DNA of 6,629 nucleotides from an uncultured Campylobacter sp. (GCA_938036585.1 CALHQN010000333.1:1-6629), one strand, 5' to 3'; shown: positions 1 to 6,629, counted from the first letter of the stretch. Program-made: numbers and translations. The notes: generated by a model from the sequence alone, not told the origin.

Positions 1-466
1 CGATGATGCCAAGCGCCATACCGAGCCCGTAGATAATGCTCGCAGGATGCGGAGGACAGCCCGGGATATAGACGTCTACCGGGATAATCTTATCGATACC
101 GCTCCAAACGCTATATGCGTCGTGGAAAATTCCGCCCGTGCTTCCGCAGGCTCCGAGAGCCACTACGATCTTAGGATCGGGTGCTGCTTCATAAGCGCGA
201 AGCAGCGGATAATACATCTGGCGAGTAACCGGGCCGGTGCAGACTAAGATATCTGCGTGGCGAGGGTTTGCGACTAGTTTAAAACCGAAACGCTCCGGAT
301 CCCACATCGGCGTAATGGCGGCAAAAATTTCGATCTCGCATCCGTTACAGCTGCCGCAGTCGATGCGATAAACGCTGAAGCTTCGTTGGATATTTTTTAG
401 ATGCTCCAACTTCGCAGTCAGATCGTTTGCGTTTTTGATATTGTCGGGGACTTGATATAAACTCAT
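1..466 (-). CDS. hyfI: Hydrogenase-4 small subunit HyfI (NuoB-like), 5' part; 3' end outside window
   Basis: This is the electron-transferring small subunit, homologous to HycG, HyfI and complex I NuoB. It holds the [4Fe-4S] cluster nearest the Ni-Fe site in HyfG and lies at the cytoplasmic face of the complex. I translated 155 residues before the window edge. The motif [13 protein letters not shown] (residues 35-47) supplies C40 and C43; GACGSTGG supplies C107 and PGCPPHP supplies C137, giving the expected four ligands. C37 is an additional cysteine just before the CxxC. The ATG at 466 overlaps the hyfH TGA as ATGA and has a perfect AGGAGG 7 nt upstream, which fixes the start. E. coli relatives are roughly 250 residues long, so the rest should continue to the left of base 1. 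Group 4 hydrogenase identity is secure; the exact symbol rests on operon context. Confidence 0.94.
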   Translation of the reverse strand, partial: MSLYQVPDNIKNANDLTAKLEHLKNIQRSFSVYRIDCGSCNGCEIEIFAAITPMWDPERFGFKLVANPRHADILVCTGPVTRQMYYPLLRAYEAAPDPKIVVALGACGSTGGIFHDAYSVWSGIDKIIPVDVYIPGCPPHPASIIYGLGMALGII

Positions 467-1002
467 TTTATTGCCTCCTCTAAACCTTTGGTTATTCTCT
501 CAACCGATTGAGCCTTTTTGCATTCAGGACAGATATAGAGGTACTTTTTAGCCTCTTCCAATCTGCCCGGGAGTAAATTTGCACTACCTAGTTTTTCTAG
601 GGTGTAATTTATAAGTCTCTTCGGCGACAAAGGCTCGCCGCAGCAGCTGCATCTTTGCATCTCAAGCTCGCCGCGTTGAATGAGCGCGCTTTTGTCAAAT
701 TTAACGGCTAGCTCAAAGCTGCTTCCGAGCCTTACGGCGCCGGTAGGGCAAACCTCGTCGCAGCGTCCGCAAAATATGCAGCGTCCACAATCAAACTCCC
801 AAACAAGCTTGGTTTGAGCCTCGTTCATCTTGAGCTCGATCGCATTGGACGGGCATGCGATTCCGCATGCCGCACAGCCTATACAAAGATCGTAAGTGTA
901 TTCGGGCTGACCGCGAAAATTCTCGGGTACGATATAAGGCTCGAATGGATAAGCATAGGTCGCTTTACCGTATTTTTCGGTAATATCGAATAACTTCATC
1001 AT
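463..1002 (-). CDS. hyfH: Hydrogenase-4 ferredoxin-like subunit HyfH (NuoI-like, 2x[4Fe-4S])
   Basis: HyfH is the electron-wire subunit that passes electrons between the donor (in the family, a HyfA/HycB-like protein and formate dehydrogenase) and HyfI. It has 179 residues, almost the same length as E. coli HycF and HyfH. Two ferredoxin motifs are intact: C40-x2-C43-x2-C46-x3-C50-P and C75-x2-C78-x2-C81-x3-C85-P. An extra cysteine, C72, precedes the second motif. A C-terminal pair of knuckles, C118-x2-C121 (also C120) and C158-x2-C161, resembles a mononuclear metal site; E. coli HycF has a similar arrangement from memory. No membrane segment is seen. The start is one of two tandem ATGs (1002 or 999). 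AAGGA at 1009-1013 lies 6 nt from the first, which I chose; that start overlaps the hyfG TGA by 4 nt, and the gene overlaps hyfI by 4 nt at its end. Confidence 0.95.
   Translation of the reverse strand: MMKLFDITEKYGKATYAYPFEPYIVPENFRGQPEYTYDLCIGCAACGIACPSNAIELKMNEAQTKLVWEFDCGRCIFCGRCDEVCPTGAVRLGSSFELAVKFDKSALIQRGELEMQRCSCCGEPLSPKRLINYTLEKLGSANLLPGRLEEAKKYLYICPECKKAQSVERITKGLEEAIK
474..479 (-). promoter_or_regulatory. Ribosome binding site of hyfI (perfect AGGAGG)
   Basis: AGGAGG is read on the minus strand at 479 to 474, 7 nt before the ATG at 466, inside the last codons of hyfH (GAG GAG GCA encoding E-E-A). It is the strongest Shine-Dalgarno match among the six starts visible here and confirms the hyfI start despite the 4-nt overlap with hyfH. 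Confidence 0.85.
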
Positions 1003-2735
1003 CTTAAATCCTTTTTGCTAGCCTTGCCTTCTTGGCAAAATTTCTTAAGGTCTTTTTCGGTTAGAATTTTACTCTTTCCACTATTAATATCAACTAAAGT
1101 CACGCGCTCGGTGCAGGAATAGCATGGATCGAGCGAGCAGACGATTAGCGCGGCATCCGAGATATTGTTTCCGCGGAATTGATAGCGCAAGCTCGGCCAG
1201 TTGTTATACGTAGCGGCGCGACATCTCCAGCGATAAACCTTCTGCGCGTTGCCCTGCATGATCCAGTGGACGTTTTCGCCGCGCGGCGCCTCGTCGTGAC
1301 CTAGAGCGTAATTTTCCGGCTTGATCATCGTTTGAGGATCGATGCTGATCGGAGTTTGCGGCATCTGCTCAAAGCATTGGCGGATGATATGGATCGATTG
1401 CTTAAGCTCGTTATATCTTACGATCTCGCGACTTAGAACGTCGCAGCCATGTTCTACGGCTACTTCAAATTCTATCTTATTGAAGAAATCATAAGGATGA
1501 TCGTAGCGGTTATCGCGTTTAAAGCCGGAGCCGCGCATATTCGGACCTACCGGACTAAAGTCGCGCGCTATTTGACGATCCAATACGCCTACGCCTTTCC
1601 AGCGTCCGATCTGGCGTTTATCCTCCATCACGGCGTCCCAAATTTCAGAAATTTGGATGTCGAGTTTATTGATGATCTCGATACCCTTGCGGATCTCATT
1701 ATCGGTCATATCGCGGCGAAGTCCGCCCATAATGACGTTGCCGTAAGTTTTGCGACCGCCGGTTACGAGCTGGGCTAGCTCCATAGAGTACTCGCGCACT
1801 CTAAAGATATGCATGAAAGCGTTGTAGTTACCCGTTACCTCGCAAGCTAGACCGATATTTAAAAGGTGGCTGTGAAGGCGCTCGATCTCAAGGCAGATAA
1901 CGCGGATGGCCTGTGCGCGAAGCGGAATTTCAAGCCTGATAGCCTTTTCCGCCGCTTCGATACACGCAATCGCGTGAGCGTAGCCGCAAATTCCGCAGAC
2001 GCGCTCTGCAAGATAGCCCATCTGATCGTAGTTCATACGGTTTTCGGCTAGCTTTTCCATACCGCGGTGCTGATAAAACAGGCGGTAGTCCGCATCTATA
2101 ATCTCGTCGCCGTCGCAAAACAGCCTAAAGTGCCCCGGCTCATCGCTCGTTACGTGAAGAGGTCCTAGCGGAACGTCCACTACGCCGTCGCCGGTAGGGA
2201 ATAAAAACTCCGCCTCCGGCTCATCTTGATGAGCGACCGGATCCGGCCTATAGCGGTAATCCATCGCGTCTTTTCTTAGCGGATGAAGTCCATCAGGCCA
2301 ATCGTCTGCTAAAACTAGGCGGCGTTTATCAGGCAAGCCCTCGGCGATCAGGCCGAACATATCGAAAGCTTCTCTTTCGTACCATACGCAAGCAGGCACC
2401 AAAGGAGTCACCGACGGGAAGGTCGGATCGGAGCCCGGGATCAAAGTCTTAACCGTGACGAAGCATTTATCTTCGGCGGCGAAATCATCCGCCTCGGTCA
2501 TCTTTGAGCCCTCCATCGATATGGCATAGTAAAGCGCGAAATTTCCGTTGATTTCGCGCTCATCGCTAGGGATCATCGTGCTGAGAAATCCGCCGATGTC
2601 GTAATATAGCGTTTTTACCGCAAGCGGAAGATCGTTTCTATCTACTAAAACTGTGATCTGATCCTCGGCTTGGCGGGTTACGTCCAAAATTTTAACTTTG
2701 GTTCTTAAAATTTCTACAAATTTATCGCCTCTCAT
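999..2735 (-). CDS. hyfG: Hydrogenase-4 large (catalytic) subunit HyfG, NuoC-NuoD fusion with Ni-Fe site
   Basis: This is the catalytic subunit that interconverts protons and H2 at a Ni-Fe(CN)2CO centre. From the start at 2735 it has 578 residues, close to E. coli HycE (569) and HyfG (555). Residues 1 to about 160 form the NuoC-like 30-kDa domain, with the signature WYEREAFDMFG (118-128) and HPLRKD (151-156). The NuoD-like domain follows, with an RGMEKL motif near 224, the first Ni-ligand pair in ERVCGICG (C247, C250), EAPRGE at 482-487, and the second pair in DPCYSC (C538, C541). All four cysteines separate it from true complex I NuoD. The 34 residues after DPCYSCTER match the C-terminal tail that a HycI-type protease removes from HycE after nickel insertion. 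An upstream in-frame ATG at 2828 would run 91 nt into hyfF and add 31 basic residues unlike the family. The ATG at 2735, 2 nt after hyfF and with AGAGG 6 nt upstream, is preferred. Confidence 0.95.
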   Translation of the reverse strand: MRGDKFVEILRTKVKILDVTRQAEDQITVLVDRNDLPLAVKTLYYDIGGFLSTMIPSDEREINGNFALYYAISMEGSKMTEADDFAAEDKCFVTVKTLIPGSDPTFPSVTPLVPACVWYEREAFDMFGLIAEGLPDKRRLVLADDWPDGLHPLRKDAMDYRYRPDPVAHQDEPEAEFLFPTGDGVVDVPLGPLHVTSDEPGHFRLFCDGDEIIDADYRLFYQHRGMEKLAENRMNYDQMGYLAERVCGICGYAHAIACIEAAEKAIRLEIPLRAQAIRVICLEIERLHSHLLNIGLACEVTGNYNAFMHIFRVREYSMELAQLVTGGRKTYGNVIMGGLRRDMTDNEIRKGIEIINKLDIQISEIWDAVMEDKRQIGRWKGVGVLDRQIARDFSPVGPNMRGSGFKRDNRYDHPYDFFNKIEFEVAVEHGCDVLSREIVRYNELKQSIHIIRQCFEQMPQTPISIDPQTMIKPENYALGHDEAPRGENVHWIMQGNAQKVYRWRCRAATYNNWPSLRYQFRGNNISDAALIVCSLDPCYSCTERVTLVDINSGKSKILTEKDLKKFCQEGKASKKDLR

Positions 2736-2737
2736 TT

Positions 2738-4219
2738 TTAACCTCTCATCATTATTTGAACGCCGTTGTTGACGAGCGACCAGAAATCTTGTACATGCCA
2801 AACGCCGAAAATTATAACTAAGGCGCAAAGTAGAATCAACGGTAAATTTTCAAACAGGCTCATCTCTTTTGCGTAAACCACTTCGCCTTTAGGCTGACCG
2901 AAGCTTGCCATATTGAAGTGCGCGAAGTCCGCAACGAAAATGATTACGAGCGCGATCGCAAATAATGCTACCGCAAAATATTGACCGTTTTCGATCGCTC
3001 CGTGGAATACATTAAATTCGCTGACGAAGATCGCGAACGCCGGCACGCCTACGAGCGAGCAGACCGCAGCGCCGAACATTATCGTAGTAATCGGAGCGAT
3101 CTTTATCATGCCGCCCATCTTGGTCATATTTTTATGGCCGTAAATTCTAGCGATATTACCGGTAGAGCAGAATGCAAGAGCCTTAGTAAAGCTGTGAGCT
3201 AGGCAGTGAAAGATCGCTGCAAATAGTCCAAATTTACCGCCGACACCTAGCGCAAACGCGATAACGCCCATATGAACAACCGAGTGGTAAGCAAACATTC
3301 TCTTTACGTCGTGCTGACGGACGAGGAAAATTCCTGCGACAAATAGCGTGATCGTTCCTGAGATCAACATTACTTGGCAAACAAAGCCTGATCCTACCGC
3401 CTGAGCGGTCACGGCATAGTATCTAAATAGCGCAAGCATAGCGCATTTTAAAAGTACGCCCGAAAGCAAGGCTGAAATAGGAGCCGGTCCCTCTGCGTGG
3501 ACATCCGGAAGCCAAGTGTGAGTAGGAGCAAGTCCTGCTTTGGTACCAAAACCGATCAACGCAAAGATAAAGATAAGCTTTATAGCATCGTGGTTTAAGC
3601 CTTTGGCGTGATCCATAATGCTAGTCCAAAGCATAGAAGCTTGGCCGTCGCCGGTGATTTTGAATGTAGCCGCATATAGTAAAACGGTAGCATAAAGCGC
3701 GAACGCTAAGCCGATCGAGCAGATAACGATATATTTGTAACCGCTCTCGGTAGATTTCTTATCTTTATGAATAGCGACCAAAAATACCGAAGCTAACGTA
3801 GTAGCCTCTACCGCAGCCCACATAAACGCGACGTTATTGCAGATAACGCTAAGCGTCATCGTAAAAACGAAAACGTGGCAGAGCGCATAGTATTTTCTAA
3901 GATCGCCAAGATCCAAATGACCGCCCTGTATCTCCCATTTCATATAGGTGGTGGAATATAAATTTACCAAAAAGCCCGTTACCGCAATTAGTACTAAAAA
4001 TACACAGCCGAGACTGTCTAAAAATAGAAATTTATTGAATTCGTAAAAAGGCTCCCAGTTTCCGCTGATAAGTTTGCCCACATTGCAAAGCAGCGCTGCC
4101 GAAGTAACCGCAGAGATTAAAACGTGCAGCATACTAAGCAGTTTGAAATTTTTAGGACATAAAAACAGTATCAACGCACCGACCAAAGGAAGAATCAATA
4201 TAAAAAGTAAACTATTCAT
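2738..4219 (-). CDS. hyfF: Hydrogenase-4 antiporter-like membrane subunit HyfF (NuoL/M/N, MrpD family)
   Basis: This is an integral membrane subunit of the proton-antiporter family (NuoL/M/N, MrpA/D), presumed to translocate ions when electrons flow through the hydrogenase. It has 493 residues and about 14 hydrophobic helices by eye; E. coli HyfF is slightly longer. Charged residues typical of the family are present: E138 in the fifth helix region (WAAVEATT), K227 in FGTKAGLAPTHTWLPDVHAE, K258 in ALLSGVLLK, and the H342/K346 region in AHSFTKALAF. The long stretch around 224-258 is the classic proton_antipo_M core. The start ATG has AAAGGG at 4226-4231 with 6 nt spacing and lies 2 nt after hyfE; hyfG begins 2 nt after its stop. 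The place after hyfE and before hyfG marks it as HyfF and not HyfD, although both belong to the same family and a tree would be needed to be certain. Confidence 0.91.
   Translation of the reverse strand: MNSLLFILILPLVGALILFLCPKNFKLLSMLHVLISAVTSAALLCNVGKLISGNWEPFYEFNKFLFLDSLGCVFLVLIAVTGFLVNLYSTTYMKWEIQGGHLDLGDLRKYYALCHVFVFTMTLSVICNNVAFMWAAVEATTLASVFLVAIHKDKKSTESGYKYIVICSIGLAFALYATVLLYAATFKITGDGQASMLWTSIMDHAKGLNHDAIKLIFIFALIGFGTKAGLAPTHTWLPDVHAEGPAPISALLSGVLLKCAMLALFRYYAVTAQAVGSGFVCQVMLISGTITLFVAGIFLVRQHDVKRMFAYHSVVHMGVIAFALGVGGKFGLFAAIFHCLAHSFTKALAFCSTGNIARIYGHKNMTKMGGMIKIAPITTIMFGAAVCSLVGVPAFAIFVSEFNVFHGAIENGQYFAVALFAIALVIIFVADFAHFNMASFGQPKGEVVYAKEMSLFENLPLILLCALVIIFGVWHVQDFWSLVNNGVQIMMRG
2742..2746 (-). 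promoter_or_regulatory. Ribosome binding site deciding the hyfG start (AGAGG)
   Basis: AGAGG is read on the minus strand, 6 nt upstream of the ATG at 2735 and within the final codons of hyfF (ATG AGA GGT, M-R-G). It supports the start at 2735 over the upstream in-frame ATG at 2828, which lies inside the hyfF C-terminal coding region. Confidence 0.75.
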
Positions 4220-4221
4220 CT

Positions 4222-4866
4222 TTATCCCTTTAAATTTGAAGCTTTGGACGTATCAAGCCCATCGTAAGCTTTGTAAAATCTAACCGCCAAGACGCTCATT
4301 ATGATGACCGCAAAGATCGCGTCGGTTAAAATTCCAAGCTCGACTAGCTCGTGCGAATTGTAAGCCATAAGCGCAAGGCTTAGATGGATGCCGTTTTCAA
4401 AGAGGCAGTAGGCCAAAATTTGCTTGATGAAAGAGTTTCTAAGCATGAAGCCGAAAATTCCCATCATAAATACGGTTACCGCCGCAATTAGCATGATTCT
4501 TTCCTGAATTAGCGAGAATTCTAAAAGAATCGGACTTATCGTCATTGCAATCGCCAAAGAAAATCCCATAGCGATAACGGGGCTTACGAAAAAGCCGCCC
4601 ACCGGCTCATCCTCACTGATGACGCCGAGTTTTTTGATTAGGAAAAATACGATTCCCGGTACAAAAAGAACTTTCGTAAAAAATGCCACTACCGCCCAAA
4701 TTTTAAGCTGCGGCGCATTGAAGGTAGAAGACAGCATAAAAAATATGCTCACCAAAAGTAACGTCTGAACTGCGTAAATTCCGACGGAAAGTTTTAAATT
4801 TCTAAGTCCGAATACCGCTAGCGACGTTATTATCATACAGATTGCTAAAATATCGATACTAGTCAT
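4222..4866 (-). CDS. hyfE: Hydrogenase-4 membrane subunit HyfE (NuoK-like C-terminal region)
   Basis: HyfE is a small membrane subunit linking the HyfC base to the antiporter-like subunits. It has 214 residues, close to E. coli HyfE at 216. About seven hydrophobic helices are visible (roughly 5-20, 28-47, 57-79, 93-117, 123-142, 147-168 and 178-197). The C-terminal third is NuoK-like: a buried glutamate in CLFENGIHL (E157) and acidic residues in HELVELGILTDA (E173, E176, D182) are candidates for the conserved membrane carboxylates of NuoK. The ATG at 4866 follows the hyfC stop by 1 nt and has AGGA at 4874-4877, 7 nt upstream. Presence of HyfE separates this operon from the simpler hyc (FHL-1) operon of E. 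coli, which has no equivalent gene. Confidence 0.92.
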   Translation of the reverse strand: MTSIDILAICMIITSLAVFGLRNLKLSVGIYAVQTLLLVSIFFMLSSTFNAPQLKIWAVVAFFTKVLFVPGIVFFLIKKLGVISEDEPVGGFFVSPVIAMGFSLAIAMTISPILLEFSLIQERIMLIAAVTVFMMGIFGFMLRNSFIKQILAYCLFENGIHLSLALMAYNSHELVELGILTDAIFAVIIMSVLAVRFYKAYDGLDTSKASNLKG

Positions 4867-4867
4867 C

Positions 4868-5809
4868 TTAAAATCCTACTACGTAAAGCGTTAATGCCGC
4901 AAAAGCGATGGCAAGAGCGCCGCATGAAATTTTACGAAGGCTTGAAGTCATTCTAAATCTCGGTCCGAAGTTGTCGATGAAGACTGCTGCGACATAGAAT
5001 ACGCCAGCTTTTAGGACGAAGATTATGATGGCTAAAAACGGATTGTTAAAATTCCATGGCTCAAATATCGTTAAAAATAGACCGATCATCGCAAATTGCT
5101 TCAAAATCAGCGCTGCTTGTACTAAGCCAAGATCGCTACCTGCGTATTCGCCAAGCAAGCCTTCCTGAAGCTCTTGCTCAGCTTCAGCAAGATCAAATGG
5201 CTTTCTGCCGGTCTCTACATACATACACCATAAAAATGCGATCGATGCGACGGCAAAGCTTGGAATTTGATAACCTATCTCTCCGCTTCGCACCATCTTC
5301 TGAATTTCGACTAAATTTGAAGTACCTGCCGCGAGCATAACTGCGATGAGGCACATCATCATTACCGGCTCAACATAAACCGCAAGCATCTGCTCACGTC
5401 CGCCGCCGGTTGCGGCAAACGGGTTGCCGCTATCTAACGAAGCCGCACCGAAAACAAATCGTAAAAGCGCGCCGAGATAGATAATGACGAAAATATCGGG
5501 ATAGCCGAAAATAACATTATCCGATTTAACGCCGCTATAGGTAATAGGGATCGCCGCTAAAATTGCCGCCGAAGTAGCGAATAGGAAAAACGGAGCCCAC
5601 CTAAATACCCAGTGGCTGCATGCAGGAACGGTCCTGCCGCGCTTGAAAAGCTTAATAATATCGCGGTAAGTCTGGAAAAAATCGCTTCCTTGTTTTGATT
5701 GAAGTTTGGCGCGAAGTTTTCTCGCCATTCCGTCAAATAGCGGGGCGATTAGGACGATAACTGCGACTTGAAATATCATCAAAAATATAGTTTGTATAGT
5801 TTGCATCAT
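4868..5809 (-). CDS. hyfC: Hydrogenase-4 membrane subunit HyfC (NuoH-like)
   Basis: HyfC is the membrane anchor beneath the HyfG/HyfI module, homologous to complex I NuoH and HycD; in the family its cytoplasmic loops couple redox chemistry to ion translocation. It has 313 residues, similar to E. coli HycD and HyfC, and about eight hydrophobic helices. Family motifs are clear: APLFDGMARKLRAKLQS (22-38), SLDSGNPFAATGGGRE (124-139), and ETGRKPFDLAEAEQEL (199-214) followed by EGLLGEYAGSDLG (216-228), the acidic loop characteristic of NuoH proteins. The start is a tandem ATGATG. The outer codon (5809) is annotated, but an AGGGG at 5813-5817 is only 3 nt from it and 6 nt from the ATG at 5806, so the protein may begin at the second Met (312 residues). 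The gene follows hyfB by 6 nt; the purine-rich ribosome site overlaps the hyfB stop. Confidence 0.94.
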   Translation of the reverse strand: MMQTIQTIFLMIFQVAVIVLIAPLFDGMARKLRAKLQSKQGSDFFQTYRDIIKLFKRGRTVPACSHWVFRWAPFFLFATSAAILAAIPITYSGVKSDNVIFGYPDIFVIIYLGALLRFVFGAASLDSGNPFAATGGGREQMLAVYVEPVMMMCLIAVMLAAGTSNLVEIQKMVRSGEIGYQIPSFAVASIAFLWCMYVETGRKPFDLAEAEQELQEGLLGEYAGSDLGLVQAALILKQFAMIGLFLTIFEPWNFNNPFLAIIIFVLKAGVFYVAAVFIDNFGPRFRMTSSLRKISCGALAIAFAALTLYVVGF

Positions 5810-5812
5810 CTC

Positions 5813-5817
5813 CCCCT
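5813..5817 (-). promoter_or_regulatory. Ribosome binding site of hyfC, overlapping the hyfB stop codon
   Basis: AGGGG is read on the minus strand within TAGGGGGAG and overlaps the hyfB TAG. It lies 3 nt from the first and 6 nt from the second of two tandem ATG codons, so the second (5806) has the more usual spacing. The overlap suggests hyfC translation is coupled to termination on hyfB. Confidence 0.65.
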
Positions 5818-6629
5818 AAATCAAGAAATAGCCGACGCCCAGTATCGCGCAAAGATAGATCATAATATAAAGCGTATAGACGTTTGTATAGCCGCTTTGA
5901 ATGATTCCTATCTTATCGGCGACTTTTTTACTCCACTCGATTACCGGCTCATAAATCATCGACCACCAGATATCTTGCGGATGGTTGTGGTATTCGATCG
6001 GTCCGAAGTAGCCGTTCTGCTCGATTCTGCGTTTATGGCCCTTAAATAGCCAATCCATAATTTTTCTTAGGTCGCCGGTGAAAGGACCGCCTGTCATCTG
6101 CATACGAGAGCTATATTTAAAGCCGCATGCCCAAGGATCGGTTTCTCTAGGCTTGCTACGATTTGCTTTCATAACCGCTAGGATTATAAAAGGAAGCAAC
6201 ATTGTAGAACACAATATGACCGCGATGAGCGGAGTCGAGACGATACTTCCCAAAGGCGAAGTGATTGACGTAGCGCCGAGGCTTGCGATATATTGGGTGT
6301 TTTGCGTGATAGAATTTACAGCCTGCATAATGTAATCCACTATAAAGTGCGCGCCCACGCCGAAGCCCACGCAGCCGATCATCAAAATGATCATTCCTAA
6401 AACCATTCCAAGAGGGCTTTCTTTTGCGTTTTCCCAAATTTTTTCATCTCTTGGAGTTCCTGCAAAGATTACCGCATATAGTTTTAAGTGCATACCGACC
6501 AAAACGCCCGTAAGCGCAAGTGCGACTACTGCTAGCGAGAAAGCGTATCTAATGAAAATTCCGCTCTCTTTAGCACCTTGAAGCATTCCTTGATAGGTAA
6601 ACCACTCTGATACGAAGCCGTTAACCGGA
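5816..6629 (-). CDS. hyfB: Hydrogenase-4 antiporter-like membrane subunit HyfB, 3' part; 5' end outside window
   Basis: This is the C-terminal part (270 residues) of a large NuoL/HycC-like membrane subunit; E. coli HyfB has 672 residues. The reading frame is open to the window edge: before the internal Met at 6586 it reads PVNGFVSEWFTYQG, the conserved 'P-x-N-G-F-x-S-E/K-W' end of the antiporter core, so 6586 is not the start. Further on are hydrophobic helices (visible residues about 26-46, 73-98, 130-155 and 250-270) separated by a long hydrophilic loop. That loop contains DPWACGF (about 164-170) and a GGPFTGDLR stretch, typical of the HyfB/HycC C-terminal region. The last helix ends in GVGYFLI followed by TAG. 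The protein presumably translocates protons together with HyfF. HyfB is preferred to HycC because the operon also encodes HyfE and HyfF. Confidence 0.9.
   Translation of the reverse strand, partial: PVNGFVSEWFTYQGMLQGAKESGIFIRYAFSLAVVALALTGVLVGMHLKLYAVIFAGTPRDEKIWENAKESPLGMVLGMIILMIGCVGFGVGAHFIVDYIMQAVNSITQNTQYIASLGATSITSPLGSIVSTPLIAVILCSTMLLPFIILAVMKANRSKPRETDPWACGFKYSSRMQMTGGPFTGDLRKIMDWLFKGHKRRIEQNGYFGPIEYHNHPQDIWWSMIYEPVIEWSKKVADKIGIIQSGYTNVYTLYIMIYLCAILGVGYFLI

Noticed and set aside
47..247. 66-codon plus-strand frame opposite hyfI
   Set aside because: The opposite strand encodes conserved HyfI motifs through this whole stretch.
1449..1778. 109-codon plus-strand open frame opposite hyfG
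   Set aside because: It lies wholly antisense to the NuoD-like domain of hyfG, shows no recognisable domain, and is explained by the codon bias of the real gene.
1930..2118. 62-codon minus-strand frame within hyfG, another frame
   Set aside because: Arg-rich, low-complexity product overlapping the conserved Ni-binding region of hyfG; a shadow frame.
5056..5340. 94-codon plus-strand frame opposite hyfC (and similar ones at 5768-6049 and 6078-6335)
   Set aside because: Antisense shadows of clearly conserved membrane protein genes, with no own ribosome site or domain that I can see.
6156..6437. 93-codon minus-strand frame inside hyfB
   Set aside because: It is the alternative reading of conserved hyfB sequence, with a composition unlike a real protein.
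5816..6586. A complete 256-residue protein starting at 6586
   Set aside because: The frame stays open upstream to the window edge with the conserved PVNGFVSEW motif, so this Met is internal to hyfB.
1..6629. Respiratory complex I (nuo) operon
   Set aside because: HyfG keeps all four Ni-ligand cysteines and a cleavable tail, NuoC and NuoD are fused, HyfI has a CxxC in place of the adjacent Cys pair of NuoB, and the gene order is that of hyf.

Overview
The window is the middle of one minus-strand operon for a membrane-bound, complex I-related group 4 [NiFe]-hydrogenase of the Hyf/Hyc type (hydrogenase-4 or formate hydrogenlyase family). In transcription order, right to left, the genes are hyfB (3' part only), hyfC, hyfE, hyfF, hyfG, hyfH and hyfI (5' part only). 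Coding is essentially continuous: the genes are separated by 6 nt or less or overlap by 4 nt, so no promoter, terminator, RNA gene, repeat, CRISPR array or mobile element is visible, and there is no gene-free stretch worth describing.

How the parts fit: HyfG (fused NuoC-like and NuoD-like domains with all four Ni-ligand cysteines) carries the H2-active site. HyfI (NuoB-like) carries the cluster next to it, and HyfH (NuoI-like) carries two [4Fe-4S] clusters that lead to the electron donor. These soluble subunits dock on a membrane arm made of HyfC (NuoH-like, coupling subunit), HyfE (NuoK-like domain) and two antiporter-like subunits, HyfB and HyfF. The family usually couples electron transfer from formate (through a HyfA/HycB-like protein and formate dehydrogenase FdhF) to proton reduction. 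Neither partner is in the window, so the formate link here is inferred from the family.

Main peculiarity: hyfC is followed 1 nt later by hyfE. The third antiporter-like gene, hyfD, which lies between them in the E. coli hyf operon, is absent from this position. The membrane arm encoded here is therefore intermediate between E. coli formate hydrogenlyase-1 (HycC and HycD only) and E. coli hydrogenase-4 (B, C, D, E, F).

Organism: the compact operon, moderate GC, AAAATTT-rich wobble style and protein sequences fit a Campylobacterota member, most likely a higher-GC Campylobacter of the oral group. This is inferred by eye and not from a search. I see no previously undescribed system; this is a recognisable hydrogenase operon with a few architectural points worth checking.
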